A stretch of DNA of 29,536 nucleotides. Origin: Novosphingobium sp. UBA1948. Lineage in GTDB: Bacteria > Pseudomonadota > Alphaproteobacteria > Sphingomonadales > Sphingomonadaceae. Numbering within the stretch: the first letter of the stretch is position 1; each line of letters begins with the position of its first letter. Shown piece after piece: positions 8,909 to 17,163 of the stretch. The notes below the pieces were generated by a model that ran no database searches, had not been told where the DNA came from, and saw only the letters and a program-made list of their open reading frames with translations. Where the stretch lies: positions 1-29,536 of the forward strand of contig DDES01000239.1 in the NCBI GenBank assembly GCA_002336765.1. Direction: 5' to 3'. The position numbers and the translations under genes are program-made.

Positions 8909-8995
8909 CGAAAATCCTTTGGTATCATCATGTCTGGCGTGTTCCGCTGTGCCCCCACAGCGGGTCCGTGACGCCTGATAGCGCGCTTCGCAAAA

Positions 8996-9010
8996 TGATA
9001 CAAGATAACA
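8996..9010 (-). promoter_or_regulatory. Possible Zur/Fur-type operator upstream of TonB receptor
   Basis: An imperfect dyad of the form TGNTA-N5-TANCA (TGATACAAGATAACA) sits in an AT-rich patch about 90 bp upstream of the receptor start. On the minus strand it reads TGTTATCTTGTATCA, reminiscent of alphaproteobacterial Zur/Fur family sites. The match is partial, so this is an inference. Confidence 0.3.
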
Positions 9011-9086
9011 TAACGACGTAAAATGGCGTAGAGCCTTCCCCTCGCAGGCTGGATCGATGGACAGCAGTCAACGATCCGTTGGCTGG

Positions 9087-10241
9087 TCAGCGCTTCGCCA
9101 TAAAGGGATATTCGACCAGCACGAAATAGACCGCGCCGACGATCACCGCGATACCGCCACCACCCGCCACCATCGCCAGATAAACCGACCACATGCTGGT
9201 CAGGCCCAGATGTGGCAGGATCTTCGACGCCACAATCTGCAGCACCGGCACATGGACCAGATAGATGGAAAAACACATCAAGCCCGGTCAGCGCAGCCAA
9301 GGTTGGCGCATCAGCGCGCCGAACAGGCGGCCTCGTACCGCAGCGAAAAACAGCATGGCCGTGAACACCAGTATGGCCAGCGCGACCCACGTAGCTTCCA
9401 GCCCGCCTTCGGGTTTGGCGTCAACTTTGGTCAGAAACAGTCCCACCATAGCGTAACCGGCCAGCCCGACCAGTGCGATACCATCCGCCCAGCGGCTGAC
9501 CCCGCGCAGCGCCTTATGGGTGTACAGGTCCGCTGCCACGATCCCTGCCGCAAACAGATAGGCATGGGTCGCCATGCCTAACCGAAAACGGCCTTCTACC
9601 GGTTGCCCGACGCGAAGGAACAGAAGCATGGCGATCAGGGCCAGAGTCACCGCTAACCCCGCCAGCAGGCGCGAGCGCAGGGCGCCGATGGAAAAATAGC
9701 CCTTCAGAAGGAAAGGGGCGAGGAGATAAAACTGGATTTCAACCTCCAGCGACCAGACCGGCGGGTTAAGTGCCGATGGCTGGTCAAACACGGCCGCATG
9801 CAGATAGGCGAGGCTGGCCAACAGGCTGGCGAGAGGTGAAACAGTTTGCGTCGGGGATTTGAAACCCGACAGGATGATCAGCCCGAAACATCCAATCAGC
9901 GCGATGGCGTAGGGCGGATAGATGCGGGTAAAGCGCCTTTGATAGAACCGCGTTGCGGAAAAGCCGTCGAGTCCACGCCCTGCTACCGGACTGGCCAGCA
10001 CAAAGCCGCTGAGGAAGAAGAAGAGGCCAACCCCCAGCTCGCCATGGGGGAAGAAAGCATACCATGTCTCATGCGCGCCCTGCGCTTCGAGATAGCGCAC
10101 CGCTCGCAAGGAGGCGTGCCAAACCAGCACCAGCAGGATGGCCAATCCGCGCAACCCGTCCACTTCGGGCACGCGACTGGCTCCGCCGCCGACAGCGCTC
10201 AGGCGTCGCACCACAAAGTTCTGCCTGCGGTTTTCGTGCAT
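9087..10241 (-). pseudogene. Acyltransferase family 3 gene interrupted by an in-frame TGA
   Basis: Reading from ATG 10241 (GGAG about 10 nt upstream), the frame gives a typical multi-pass membrane O-acyltransferase: VDGLRGLAILLVLVWHAS with the conserved His, then FFFLSGFVLA, RRFTRIYPPY and PPVWSLEVEIQFYLLAPF. At 9288-9290 a TGA stops the frame directly after QPWLR. The same frame then continues without any shift as PGLMCFSIYLVHVPVLQI to a TAG at 9087, supplying the expected last membrane helices. Family members usually have an aromatic, often Trp, between the two parts, so one TGG-to-TGA change explains the break. The protein would lack about 67 C-terminal residues. When intact it would acetylate or otherwise acylate a polysaccharide. 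A sequencing error is the main alternative. Confidence 0.82.
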
Positions 10242-10359
10242 TCGGGCGAGCTCCAGACTGGCGGCATTTAACTGATTCGGGCCCAATCTAATGGGGACAC
10301 TGCATTCGTGCGCGCGCAGAAGCCTCGCTTTTGAAGCATTGTTATGAGCCGCTGGAATG

Positions 10360-11871
10360 TTATCGCACACGCCAGCGCGAACGCAAATTCGCCAAAGCCT
10401 TGTGAGCCGGCCTAAACCCCAGCAGCAGCAACGCCGCGCCATAGGTCGCTGCTCCGGCAAGTACCACGCCGCCTAGTTCCAGCGCGAGCCGCAGGCCCGA
10501 AAGCCCGTGAAGCAGAGGGGCCAGTATCGCCACCACACCGGCCAGCACTGCGCCTGCAGCCAGCACGCGCCAGAACGCCCGCAGCAAGGTTAGGGGGCGC
10601 AAACCCGTTAGCCCGTGCAACATCACCACATAGGCAAAGAGCATGGCGCAAGCCGCCAAAGCGCGTCCCTCGACCGCGCCCGCCATCCCGTGCAAGCGGA
10701 TCAGCACGAACATCGCCGGGAATTTCACGACCATTTCGATGAAATTGACTTTCCAGAACACTCTGGTCCGCCCCAAGGTTATCGCCAGCGCGCCAAACGG
10801 TGTGTTGAAAACGCTGAACACGACTATGGGGGCAAGCCACTGCAACCATACCGCCGCCGCTAGCCATTTGCCTCCCAGAACGAGGTGTATGATCGGCTCG
10901 GCCAGCAGCCCGAGGCCCAGACCCGCAGGCAGCAAGAGCGCCAGCACCATGGAGCAGCTTACCACAAACTGCTCCTCCAGACTGGCCTTGTTGCGGGCTG
11001 TGATGGAATAGGCTGCGTTGAGTGGCCGCGCCAAGGGTACAATCAGAGCCTGATAGGGCAGGAACGACAGATCGCTGGCCATGGTGAACCCGCCCAGCCG
11101 TGCCGGCGGCACAAAGCGGGCCAACAGCAATCTGTCGATTTGCGTGTTGAGCGCCGACAGCATCTGGGCAGCGGTTCCCCAGCCGATAAAGGAGCTGAAG
11201 CGCTCCCATCCGGCAAGGCACAGTCGCGGCCGGAAGGGGGCAAAGCTGTACGACACGATCACCATCACCAAGGGGCCGGTGACTGTCGCGGCAGCGATCG
11301 CCCAATAGGAATGGGTCAACAAGCCTATGATGACAGCGGCGGCAAAGGCGCTCAGCTTGCCGCAAACCTCGATCACCAGATCGGGCCGGAAGTTCATCGC
11401 GCGCGCATAATGGACGATGGCGGGGCTTTGCAGGCCGCGCAAAATCGGCGCCAGCGATAGAAAGGGGATCAGCAGCAGCAGATGGGGATTGTGAAACGCC
11501 ACCGATGCGGGCCACGCCGCTGCGCAGAGCACACAGGCGAGGATCAGTCCCCGCAACAGGCCGAGTGTGAAGCTGGTCGCCAACATGTCGTCGTCAACAT
11601 GGGAAGCGCGGATCAGGATCTGGACAAGCGAAACGTCGAAAACCGCCTCTACCAACTGAACCAGCGACATGGCGATGGCCACCAGACCGAAATCCTGTGT
11701 GGCCAGCAAACGCGCCAGCACCATCAAGGTGACAAAATCAATCAGGCGCGTGGTCAGGCGCGAGGCGATCAGCCACGCGGCGCCCTGCGCCGTTTTTGCC
11801 CCCAAATTGTCAACCTGATGATTTTCGGCGCTCGGCGGCGTCACGGTCTGGGCCATTGGCGTATCTGTCAT
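10360..11871 (-). CDS. Wzx/PST-type polysaccharide flippase
   Basis: 503 residues with about 12-14 membrane helices, as expected for the MOP superfamily. The N-terminal signature GAAWLIASRLTTRLIDFVTL, then VLARLLATQDFGLVAIAMSL, closely matches the WzxC/polysaccharide transporter (PST) family that moves undecaprenyl-linked repeat units across the inner membrane. A central RLLLARFVPPARLGGFTMAS segment also fits. ATG 11871 overlaps the stop of the upstream acyltransferase gene in an ATGA arrangement, indicating translational coupling; ATG 11856 is an alternative start. Downstream is the broken acyltransferase. In this locus it is the only flippase seen. Confidence 0.93.
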   Translation of the reverse strand: MTDTPMAQTVTPPSAENHQVDNLGAKTAQGAAWLIASRLTTRLIDFVTLMVLARLLATQDFGLVAIAMSLVQLVEAVFDVSLVQILIRASHVDDDMLATSFTLGLLRGLILACVLCAAAWPASVAFHNPHLLLLIPFLSLAPILRGLQSPAIVHYARAMNFRPDLVIEVCGKLSAFAAAVIIGLLTHSYWAIAAATVTGPLVMVIVSYSFAPFRPRLCLAGWERFSSFIGWGTAAQMLSALNTQIDRLLLARFVPPARLGGFTMASDLSFLPYQALIVPLARPLNAAYSITARNKASLEEQFVVSCSMVLALLLPAGLGLGLLAEPIIHLVLGGKWLAAAVWLQWLAPIVVFSVFNTPFGALAITLGRTRVFWKVNFIEMVVKFPAMFVLIRLHGMAGAVEGRALAACAMLFAYVVMLHGLTGLRPLTLLRAFWRVLAAGAVLAGVVAILAPLLHGLSGLRLALELGGVVLAGAATYGAALLLLGFRPAHKALANLRSRWRVR

Positions 11872-12980
11872 GGGCGTAGCGGACGTCCGAGGCCCAGATA
11901 GCGACTGATGTTCAGCCGCGCAGCCACATCAAAGGTGAGCGCCGGGAGCAACAGACCCGCTACGGTGAGCGGAACAAGCAGCAGCGGTGCGGACGTTATG
12001 TGGAGCTTGACCAGAACCACACGCAATCCGGCAACAATCATCACATGCATCATGTAGATCGCCATGGTGCGCTGACCGATATAGCTTGCCGCGCGGCCAA
12101 TGCCGAAGGGCAACAGGCAGGCCAGCGCGATCGTCGCGGCCGAGCCGAGAACCGCATAGGGAGCGAAGCTCCTTTGCCACGCAGCTTGGGCCATTTCGGT
12201 TGCGTTCGTGCCGAAAATGCCATTCTGTCCGGCAGCGCCACTTGGCGTAAGCGCCCATGCCAGTATCGCGAACAAAGCGATCACCAACAGGCGGTCGGAC
12301 TTGCGCATCTGTGCCACAGCCGGAACGAAGCGACTGTCGGCGCCCATCCAGAGGCCGAATGCATACCACGGCGCCATCTTGGCGGTTTGCCCGATCACGC
12401 CGTGCATATCGAACACGGCGAGAAGCCCCCCAAACGCGATTAGCACGAAGGGTGTGGACGGTGAAAGGTTCAGGTTACGAAGTGCATAGGCAGTAAAATG
12501 CAGCAGCAGGAGACTATAGATAAACCAGTATGGGCCTGCTGGTGTATGGGGCAACGTCAGCAACGTATCGAAGAAAGGCGGAACCGGATGGTTGAGCGGG
12601 GCGGGGGACAGGCTGCGCGACCCGATCATGATGATCGACCACAGTGCGGCCGGATAGACGAGGTCGGGTAGCCAACTGCGCGCAAAACGCCCGCCACCCG
12701 TGCTCAGCCTGCGCGGGGTGAAAAGCGCGCTCAGGAAAAAGAAGAACGGCATGTGAAAGGTGTAGATCACGGCGAAAATTCGCCCGATGCCGCCTTGGAT
12801 CGAGGTTAGCTGGGCGTCGATCAAGCCGCCTGCTACATGACCGAGCACAACCAATACCATGGCAAGCCCGCGCGCTTGATCGATCCATTCGATGCGAGAG
12901 GAGGGAGCTGAAACTTGAGAAGGCATCACTGGCGTCTTCCTAAATTGCGGCCATGCCTGCCGAATTGCGGCGTTGATCAT
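11868..12980 (-). CDS. Acyltransferase family 3 membrane protein
   Basis: About 370 residues and roughly ten membrane helices. The acyltransferase-3 start motif is IEWIDQARGLAMVLVVLGH with the conserved His, followed by TFHMPFFFFLSALFTPRR and later KMAPWYAFGLWMG and TMAIYMMHVMIV. This subtype resembles fucose/WecH-type O-acetyltransferases acting on sugars of surface polysaccharides. I chose ATG 12980 because AGGAG lies 9 nt upstream; ATG 12926, just ahead of the conserved domain, is another good candidate, and the frame is open up to 13094. It is the first gene of the leftward EPS arm and is coupled to the flippase gene by a 4-nt overlap. Confidence 0.88.
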   Translation of the reverse strand: MINAAIRQAWPQFRKTPVMPSQVSAPSSRIEWIDQARGLAMVLVVLGHVAGGLIDAQLTSIQGGIGRIFAVIYTFHMPFFFFLSALFTPRRLSTGGGRFARSWLPDLVYPAALWSIIMIGSRSLSPAPLNHPVPPFFDTLLTLPHTPAGPYWFIYSLLLLHFTAYALRNLNLSPSTPFVLIAFGGLLAVFDMHGVIGQTAKMAPWYAFGLWMGADSRFVPAVAQMRKSDRLLVIALFAILAWALTPSGAAGQNGIFGTNATEMAQAAWQRSFAPYAVLGSAATIALACLLPFGIGRAASYIGQRTMAIYMMHVMIVAGLRVVLVKLHITSAPLLLVPLTVAGLLLPALTFDVAARLNISRYLGLGRPLRP

Positions 12981-13116
12981 TGGGAGCGGCTCCTGCCAGC
13001 CTCTTACACGATCACCTCCGGACGCCGACCTACGTTTAAATCCGGATTGGACGTTTTCAGTCACGCGCTCGGACGCGTTAGATGTTAACATCACCGAGAT
13101 ATATTAGGGTAACATA
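12981..13116. promoter_or_regulatory. Divergent control region of the EPS locus, with a 12-bp palindrome
   Basis: This gap separates the leftward acyltransferase/flippase arm from the rightward wzy arm and so must hold promoters for both. It contains the perfect palindrome GATGTTAACATC at 13081-13092, 24 bp before the wzy start. The gap is AT-rich near the wzy start (AGATATATTAGGGTAACATA), with an AGGG ribosome site. I could not identify convincing -35/-10 pairs. Confidence 0.45.
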
Positions 13117-14553
13117 ATGCTTATAGCGCTGTTCTGGACTGGTCTTTTTGTTGCATCCTTGGTCTCGCTCCGGGCTTTGATATATTTCACCTTCGTTTTG
13201 ATCGCATTCAATGCGTTCAACTGTATTCCGGCCTCGGTCAACCTGCTTCCTTCCACGATTTTGTCTCCGTTTCTGTTTTTCTACATGATTTTTCAGCGAG
13301 GCTATCTTCGCCCGCTGTCGGATGCGGCCTTCCGCAGCGACGCGGTGGGCTATCTGACAGCCTACACGCTGGTTGGATTGATCGTGACGATGAGCGCTCC
13401 CTTCCTTTTTGAAGGTACGACCGTTGTTTCGCTCAACACGACAGAGATCATTTCGCTTACGTTTGGAACCAGCAACATTACCCAGCTGACTTACGTCCTG
13501 ACCGGCTTCTTTTTCACCTTGGCCCTCACGGCTCTGCTGCAAGACGAGCAAGGGCGCAGATCCGTGGTCATCGGCATTCTACTCGGCGCCGCCAGCGTGC
13601 TTCTGGCGGGATTGACGGACATGGCCACATTCGGCACCTCGCTTCTCGATCCCGTGCGTTCAGCGAACTACGCTATCCTCAAGGATTCAGCCTTTGGCGA
13701 TATCGGTATGAATCGCGTGATCGGCTTCAGTCCGGAAGCGTCGGCCTACTCGCCGCTGACACTGGGCTTTGCCGCGATTCTCTTGCTGGCAAGGCCTACG
13801 CAATTGATCGGAATGCGTTGGAGCAGGATTGAACTGGCGCTGGGTATCGCGCTGGTTGTGATGACCTATCTGACGACGTCGTCGGCCGGCTATGTCGGAT
13901 TGGCGGTGTTGGCGGTGGTGTGGTTGTTTGCCACGCTGGTCCGTTTGATCGGTGCCGCCTCTGCCAACGAACGTGCCGAAGCGCAGATGGCTCTGGTCGG
14001 AATGGCTGGCGTGCTTCTTCTGGTGATTGCCTTGCTGGTTGTCCGCCCCGATATTGTGGATCGCGCCTACCGCGTTCTGGACACTATCGTGCTCTCGAAG
14101 AGCAAGAGCGAATCCTATATTGGACGCTCGGGCTGGAACCGCGACAGTTTCCACGCCTTGCTTGAAACCTATGGCTATGGCCTCGGCTTGGGGTCAACCC
14201 GCACATCGAGTTGGCTGGTCGCATTGGTGACGAGCACCGGCTTTCTCGGGGGTTTGCTGATGGCAGTATTTCTGGCGGGCAATTTGCTGGGGGTAACTCG
14301 ACTGGGGAGCTCCCCCATGGCGCGGGTTGCTCAAGGCGCGGGCCTCGCCACACTTGTTTCACTCACCTCGATCGTGGGGACTGCGCCGGCAGCCGACTTC
14401 GGGGTTTGTGTCGCTATCGGCTTCGGCCTGATGGCGGGGGGGCGGATGCTGTTGCGAAATGCGCCGCAAGGCAAGGCACCGCAAGGCAAAGTCGAGGGCG
14501 GGGCAAAGTCAGGCCGTAGCCAACCTGATCATTTCGGAGCCGTTGGTTTTTGA
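13117..14553 (+). CDS. Wzy-type O-antigen/EPS polymerase-like membrane protein
   Basis: 478 residues, very hydrophobic, with about ten or eleven predicted helices. A large periplasmic loop carries YIGRSGWNRDSFHALLETYG, then GLGLGSTRTSSWLVALVTST, a layout typical of the O-antigen ligase/polymerase (Wzy) superfamily. Such proteins join lipid-linked repeat units at the periplasmic face. Sequence conservation in the family is low, so polymerase rather than ligase is inferred from its place beside the flippase and glycosyltransferases. The start ATG has AGGG 7 nt upstream. Near the C-terminus a short tandem APQGKAPQGK repeat occurs in a hydrophilic tail. Its 5' third is clearly more AT-rich than the flanking genes. 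Confidence 0.82.
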   Translation: MLIALFWTGLFVASLVSLRALIYFTFVLIAFNAFNCIPASVNLLPSTILSPFLFFYMIFQRGYLRPLSDAAFRSDAVGYLTAYTLVGLIVTMSAPFLFEGTTVVSLNTTEIISLTFGTSNITQLTYVLTGFFFTLALTALLQDEQGRRSVVIGILLGAASVLLAGLTDMATFGTSLLDPVRSANYAILKDSAFGDIGMNRVIGFSPEASAYSPLTLGFAAILLLARPTQLIGMRWSRIELALGIALVVMTYLTTSSAGYVGLAVLAVVWLFATLVRLIGAASANERAEAQMALVGMAGVLLLVIALLVVRPDIVDRAYRVLDTIVLSKSKSESYIGRSGWNRDSFHALLETYGYGLGLGSTRTSSWLVALVTSTGFLGGLLMAVFLAGNLLGVTRLGSSPMARVAQGAGLATLVSLTSIVGTAPAADFGVCVAIGFGLMAGGRMLLRNAPQGKAPQGKVEGGAKSGRSQPDHFGAVGF

Positions 14554-14606
14554 TGGGGTAGCGACGTCCGGTTACTTCCGTGACGTGCGCATCGCTGGGG
14601 GAAAGT

Positions 14607-15503
14607 ATGGAGAGCTTGCCGAGTATTGTGGTGGTCATTGCCAGCAAGGGTCGCCCGGACGATCTGGCGCTGTGGCTTGGCCATATGGCGCGTCAGTCAT
14701 TCAAGCCAGTGACGATGATCTGGTCGGTTACCGGCGATGCGGATCTGCCGCTGGCGGAGTTGGCCGCATGGCCGGAAGCCGACAAGCCGCAGGTGATCAT
14801 CGGTGGAACGGGCCTGTGCCGCCAACGTAATGCAGCGCTTGATGCCCTTCCTGAAGGCGCTGACATTATTGCTTTTTTTGACGATGATTACATCCCATGC
14901 GATGATTGTCTGGAGAATATGGCGCGCTTCATGGAGGCCAACCCCGATGTGGTGGGCGTCACTGGCAAGGTGCTGGCTGACGGGATTAACGGACCTGGCG
15001 TGTCGGTGGAGGATGCGATGGCGCTGACGACGGCCCATCGCTCCGTGCCTTTGCAGCAGGCGGAGCGGAGCAACAGGGTTGGCCTGTATGGATGCAACAT
15101 GGCCATGCGGATCAATGCGACCAAGGGGTTGCGGTTCGACGAGAATCTTCCGCTCTATGGTTGGCAGGAGGATGTCGATTTTGCCGGCCGGCTGCGCCAG
15201 CGCGGCATGATTTGCGGCACAAATGCGTTTGCCGGCGTGCACCGCGGTGCGAAATCAGGGCGCACCAGTGGTGTGCGACTGGGTTATTCGCAGATCGCCA
15301 ACATCATCTATCTGGTGCGTAAAGGGTCTATGCCGGTCGCCTTTGGTTGCCAGTTGATGGCCCGCAACTTGCTGGCGAACCATGTGAAAGTGTTGCGCCC
15401 CGAGCCTTGGGTTGACCGGCGCGGGCGGGTCGATGGCAACTGGTTGGCATTGCGCGATCTCGTGTCGGGTCGTTTGCATCCCCTGCGGATTCTTGAAATT
15501 TGA
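14607..15503 (+). CDS. Family 2 (GT-A) glycosyltransferase
   Basis: 298 residues. The N-terminal beta strand IVVVIASKGRPDDLA opens a GT-A fold. GGTGLCRQRNAALDALPEGADI leads into the metal/nucleotide-sugar site FFDDDYIPCDD (Asp92-94). A later LYGWQEDVDFAGRLRQRG segment supplies the acidic ED motif expected for the catalytic base region of GT2 enzymes. It probably adds one sugar to the lipid-linked repeat unit on the cytoplasmic membrane face; donor and linkage cannot be read from sequence. ATG 14607 was preferred because GGGGGAAAG lies just upstream; an ORF start at 14580 lacks such a site. It lies 53 nt after wzy in the same orientation. Confidence 0.9.
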   Translation: MESLPSIVVVIASKGRPDDLALWLGHMARQSFKPVTMIWSVTGDADLPLAELAAWPEADKPQVIIGGTGLCRQRNAALDALPEGADIIAFFDDDYIPCDDCLENMARFMEANPDVVGVTGKVLADGINGPGVSVEDAMALTTAHRSVPLQQAERSNRVGLYGCNMAMRINATKGLRFDENLPLYGWQEDVDFAGRLRQRGMICGTNAFAGVHRGAKSGRTSGVRLGYSQIANIIYLVRKGSMPVAFGCQLMARNLLANHVKVLRPEPWVDRRGRVDGNWLALRDLVSGRLHPLRILEI

Positions 15504-15557
15504 GTGCGGCTCAAGGGACATCGGCAGTATGCGCAGTCCCTATTCGGCATCGACGTG

Positions 15558-15653
15558 ATGAGGTTCTTCAATCGCAGGGCGATGGCGACCTGTGGCACCT
15601 ATGCGATTGCGATGATGGCTATACTGCCTATCGTAGGCGGGCCGGTGCGTTGA
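15558..15653 (+). CDS. Possible 31-residue hydrophobic small protein
   Basis: The frame runs ATG to TGA and encodes a basic N-terminus (MRFFNRRAM) followed by a mostly apolar stretch ending AMMAILPIVGGPVR, so it could be a single-pass membrane peptide. There is no good ribosome binding site in front of the ATG and no family is recognised. It may be a chance frame in intergenic DNA. Confidence 0.15.
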   Translation: MRFFNRRAMATCGTYAIAMMAILPIVGGPVR

Positions 15654-15694
15654 ACTCGGGATATGTAATATGCGTTAACGCTTGAGCGCCCTGA

Positions 15695-15731
15695 CGCCTG
15701 GTTTCACGGTGTACAAGCGCCGTGAAAGGCG
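15695..15731 (+). terminator. Strong hairpin downstream of the wzy-GT2 pair
   Basis: TTTCACGG (15702-15709) and CCGTGAAA (15720-15727) form a perfect 8-bp stem with a 10-nt loop. CGCC (15695-15698) and GGCG (15728-15731) extend it across a 3-nt bulge. There is no T-run behind it, so it is either an atypical terminator, a processing site or a protein-binding site. Confidence 0.4.
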
Positions 15732-15827
15732 CCGGAATGGAGGCGACCACATTTGCAGCCGCCACCATTTTTGGTCAATGTTTGGCCTGCGGCCCAATAA
15801 TGCCTAAAACAGCAAGAGATTTGCTTT

Positions 15828-17120
15828 ATGCGACGATTAGCCAGATATGTATGGAGAAATTTTGGAGTTCGCCAACTCGTCTTGGAATATCGTTTGCGTA
15901 AAAAGGGGGCTTCGTGGCGTGTTGAGCGCGATCGCCTCTCTAATGGCGATTTGAACGACAGAATTATTTTAATTCCCGCCGATCCCGTTTTGATCACATC
16001 GTCGCTTGGTGATCAGGCAATGATTGATGCTATTCTCAATTATTGGCGTGAAAAGCGTCCAGAGCTTGATCTGTACGTGGCAACCAGTGACGAGAAAGCT
16101 GATGCAGCGGTTCGGGGTCTTGGGGGGAAGCCGCTGAATGTGCTGAACAAATCGCTATCAATGGCCGGGTTGTCTCAGGTCATGCGCGAGCATCGCTTTG
16201 CTGTAGCGGTTCTTATGGGTGCGGATGGCATGGACGGCAGCTATGATCCATCGTTTTCCGCCGAACAGGTGATGGCACTGGATCTCGCCGCGCAATGTGG
16301 TGCTCTCAGCTATGTCACCGGGTTCAGCATATCGGAGACATTCCACCCTGAAGTGGCGCGCATTTTCGGCGAAATTGACCCGAGTATTCGCATCAATGTG
16401 CGGGATCCTCTGTCTCTACAGAGATTTGAAGCGGGTTCCGGGCGTTCTGCCCATCAGGTGGCCGATGTAGCCTTTCTGTTGCCGCCTGCCTTCACAGGCA
16501 GGGTCGGTATGCTGATCGACAAGATCAAGGCGGAGCGGGCGCAGGGGCGCCGGATTATTGGTGTGAATTTCCATCCGCTGCTGCTTGAACTCGAGCACCG
16601 GCACCGTTTTCCCATGTTGATCGACGCGATGGCCAATGTCCTGTTGGAACTGGCTCAAAGCATCGATGCTTCGTTTTTCTTGCTTAGTCATGACACGCGC
16701 GATGGCGCTGCAGACAGGCTGGGGCTTGAACCGCTGTACGGACAACTTTCCCGGGAGCTGGGGGATCGGATGATCCTGCCCGAGGGGCAGTTAACTGCCG
16801 GGGAAATCAAGGGGCTGGTTGGAGAGCTGGATCTGGTCATTTCCGGCCGGATGCACCTCATGATCGCTTCTTTGGGGGCGGGAACCCCCGTCGTCGGACT
16901 GAATTACAAGGGCAAAATGGAGGGACTGCTGGAGATGTGGGGGTTGGACACCCGCACCTTGCTCTCGGCAGAAGCCATTATGCGCGATCCCAAAGCTAGT
17001 GCGGGGAAAATTTTGGCTTCCATCTCCGGAATTGAAGCGGTGAGGGAGTCCATTGGTAAAAAGCACGAGGAAATTCAACGCATGGCATTGGCCAACTTTG
17101 GCGGAGGTGGCGAGTTCTAA
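15828..17120 (+). CDS. Polysaccharide pyruvyl transferase family protein
   Basis: 430 residues, cytoplasmic or membrane-associated through its basic N-terminus. Features of the PS_pyruv_trans (CsaB/WcaK/AmsJ-like) family are visible: SSLGDQAMIDAILNYW near residue 60, NVRDPLSLQRF in the middle and ISGRMHLMIASLGAGTPVVG with the conserved SGRMH at 339-343. These enzymes add ketal pyruvate from phosphoenolpyruvate to a sugar, giving the polymer negative charge; some relatives have other roles. The start ATG has AAGAGA about 9 nt upstream. Codon and base use at its 5' end is unusual here: bases 15841-15900 contain only 25 G/C of 60. It is followed after 43 nt by a GT4 gene. Confidence 0.82.
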   Translation: MRRLARYVWRNFGVRQLVLEYRLRKKGASWRVERDRLSNGDLNDRIILIPADPVLITSSLGDQAMIDAILNYWREKRPELDLYVATSDEKADAAVRGLGGKPLNVLNKSLSMAGLSQVMREHRFAVAVLMGADGMDGSYDPSFSAEQVMALDLAAQCGALSYVTGFSISETFHPEVARIFGEIDPSIRINVRDPLSLQRFEAGSGRSAHQVADVAFLLPPAFTGRVGMLIDKIKAERAQGRRIIGVNFHPLLLELEHRHRFPMLIDAMANVLLELAQSIDASFFLLSHDTRDGAADRLGLEPLYGQLSRELGDRMILPEGQLTAGEIKGLVGELDLVISGRMHLMIASLGAGTPVVGLNYKGKMEGLLEMWGLDTRTLLSAEAIMRDPKASAGKILASISGIEAVRESIGKKHEEIQRMALANFGGGGEF

Positions 17121-17163
17121 TCGCGTTCCGATATATGACTCTAACCTAGGTAAGGGGGTCGCA

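Larger units (their letters stand above)
15504..15827. other. 324-bp AT-richer intergenic stretch between GT2 and pyruvyl transferase genes
   Basis: No conserved gene is recognised. It holds one short hydrophobic reading frame (15558-15653) and one strong inverted repeat (15695-15731), both listed separately. The last ~100 bases and the start of the next gene are much richer in A and T than the rest of the window, so a promoter for the pyruvyl transferase gene is plausible, though no clear -35/-10 pair stands out. Confidence 0.5.

Noticed and set aside
7340..8971. 543-residue plus-strand open frame opposite the TonB receptor
   Set aside because: No domain; the minus strand has signal peptide, TonB box, plug and C-terminal Phe.
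9087..9290. Selenocysteine readthrough or a separate 64-residue gene after the acyltransferase TGA
   Set aside because: The family expects an aromatic residue here rather than a catalytic Cys/Sec, I see no evident SECIS-like stem directly after the TGA, and the fragment carries only the family's C-terminal helices.
10242..10460. 73-residue N-terminal extension of the broken acyltransferase
   Set aside because: It would overlap the flippase gene and precede the conserved domain with unrelated sequence; ATG 10241 has a GGAG site.
13078..13551. 157-residue minus-strand frame opposite wzy
   Set aside because: Lys/Arg/Gln-rich mirror frame; the plus strand is a typical multi-helix membrane protein.
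17053..17163. Upstream start for the GT4 gene
   Set aside because: It overlaps the pyruvyl transferase gene by 68 nt and lacks a ribosome site, while GTG 17164 has AAGGGGG at 5 nt.
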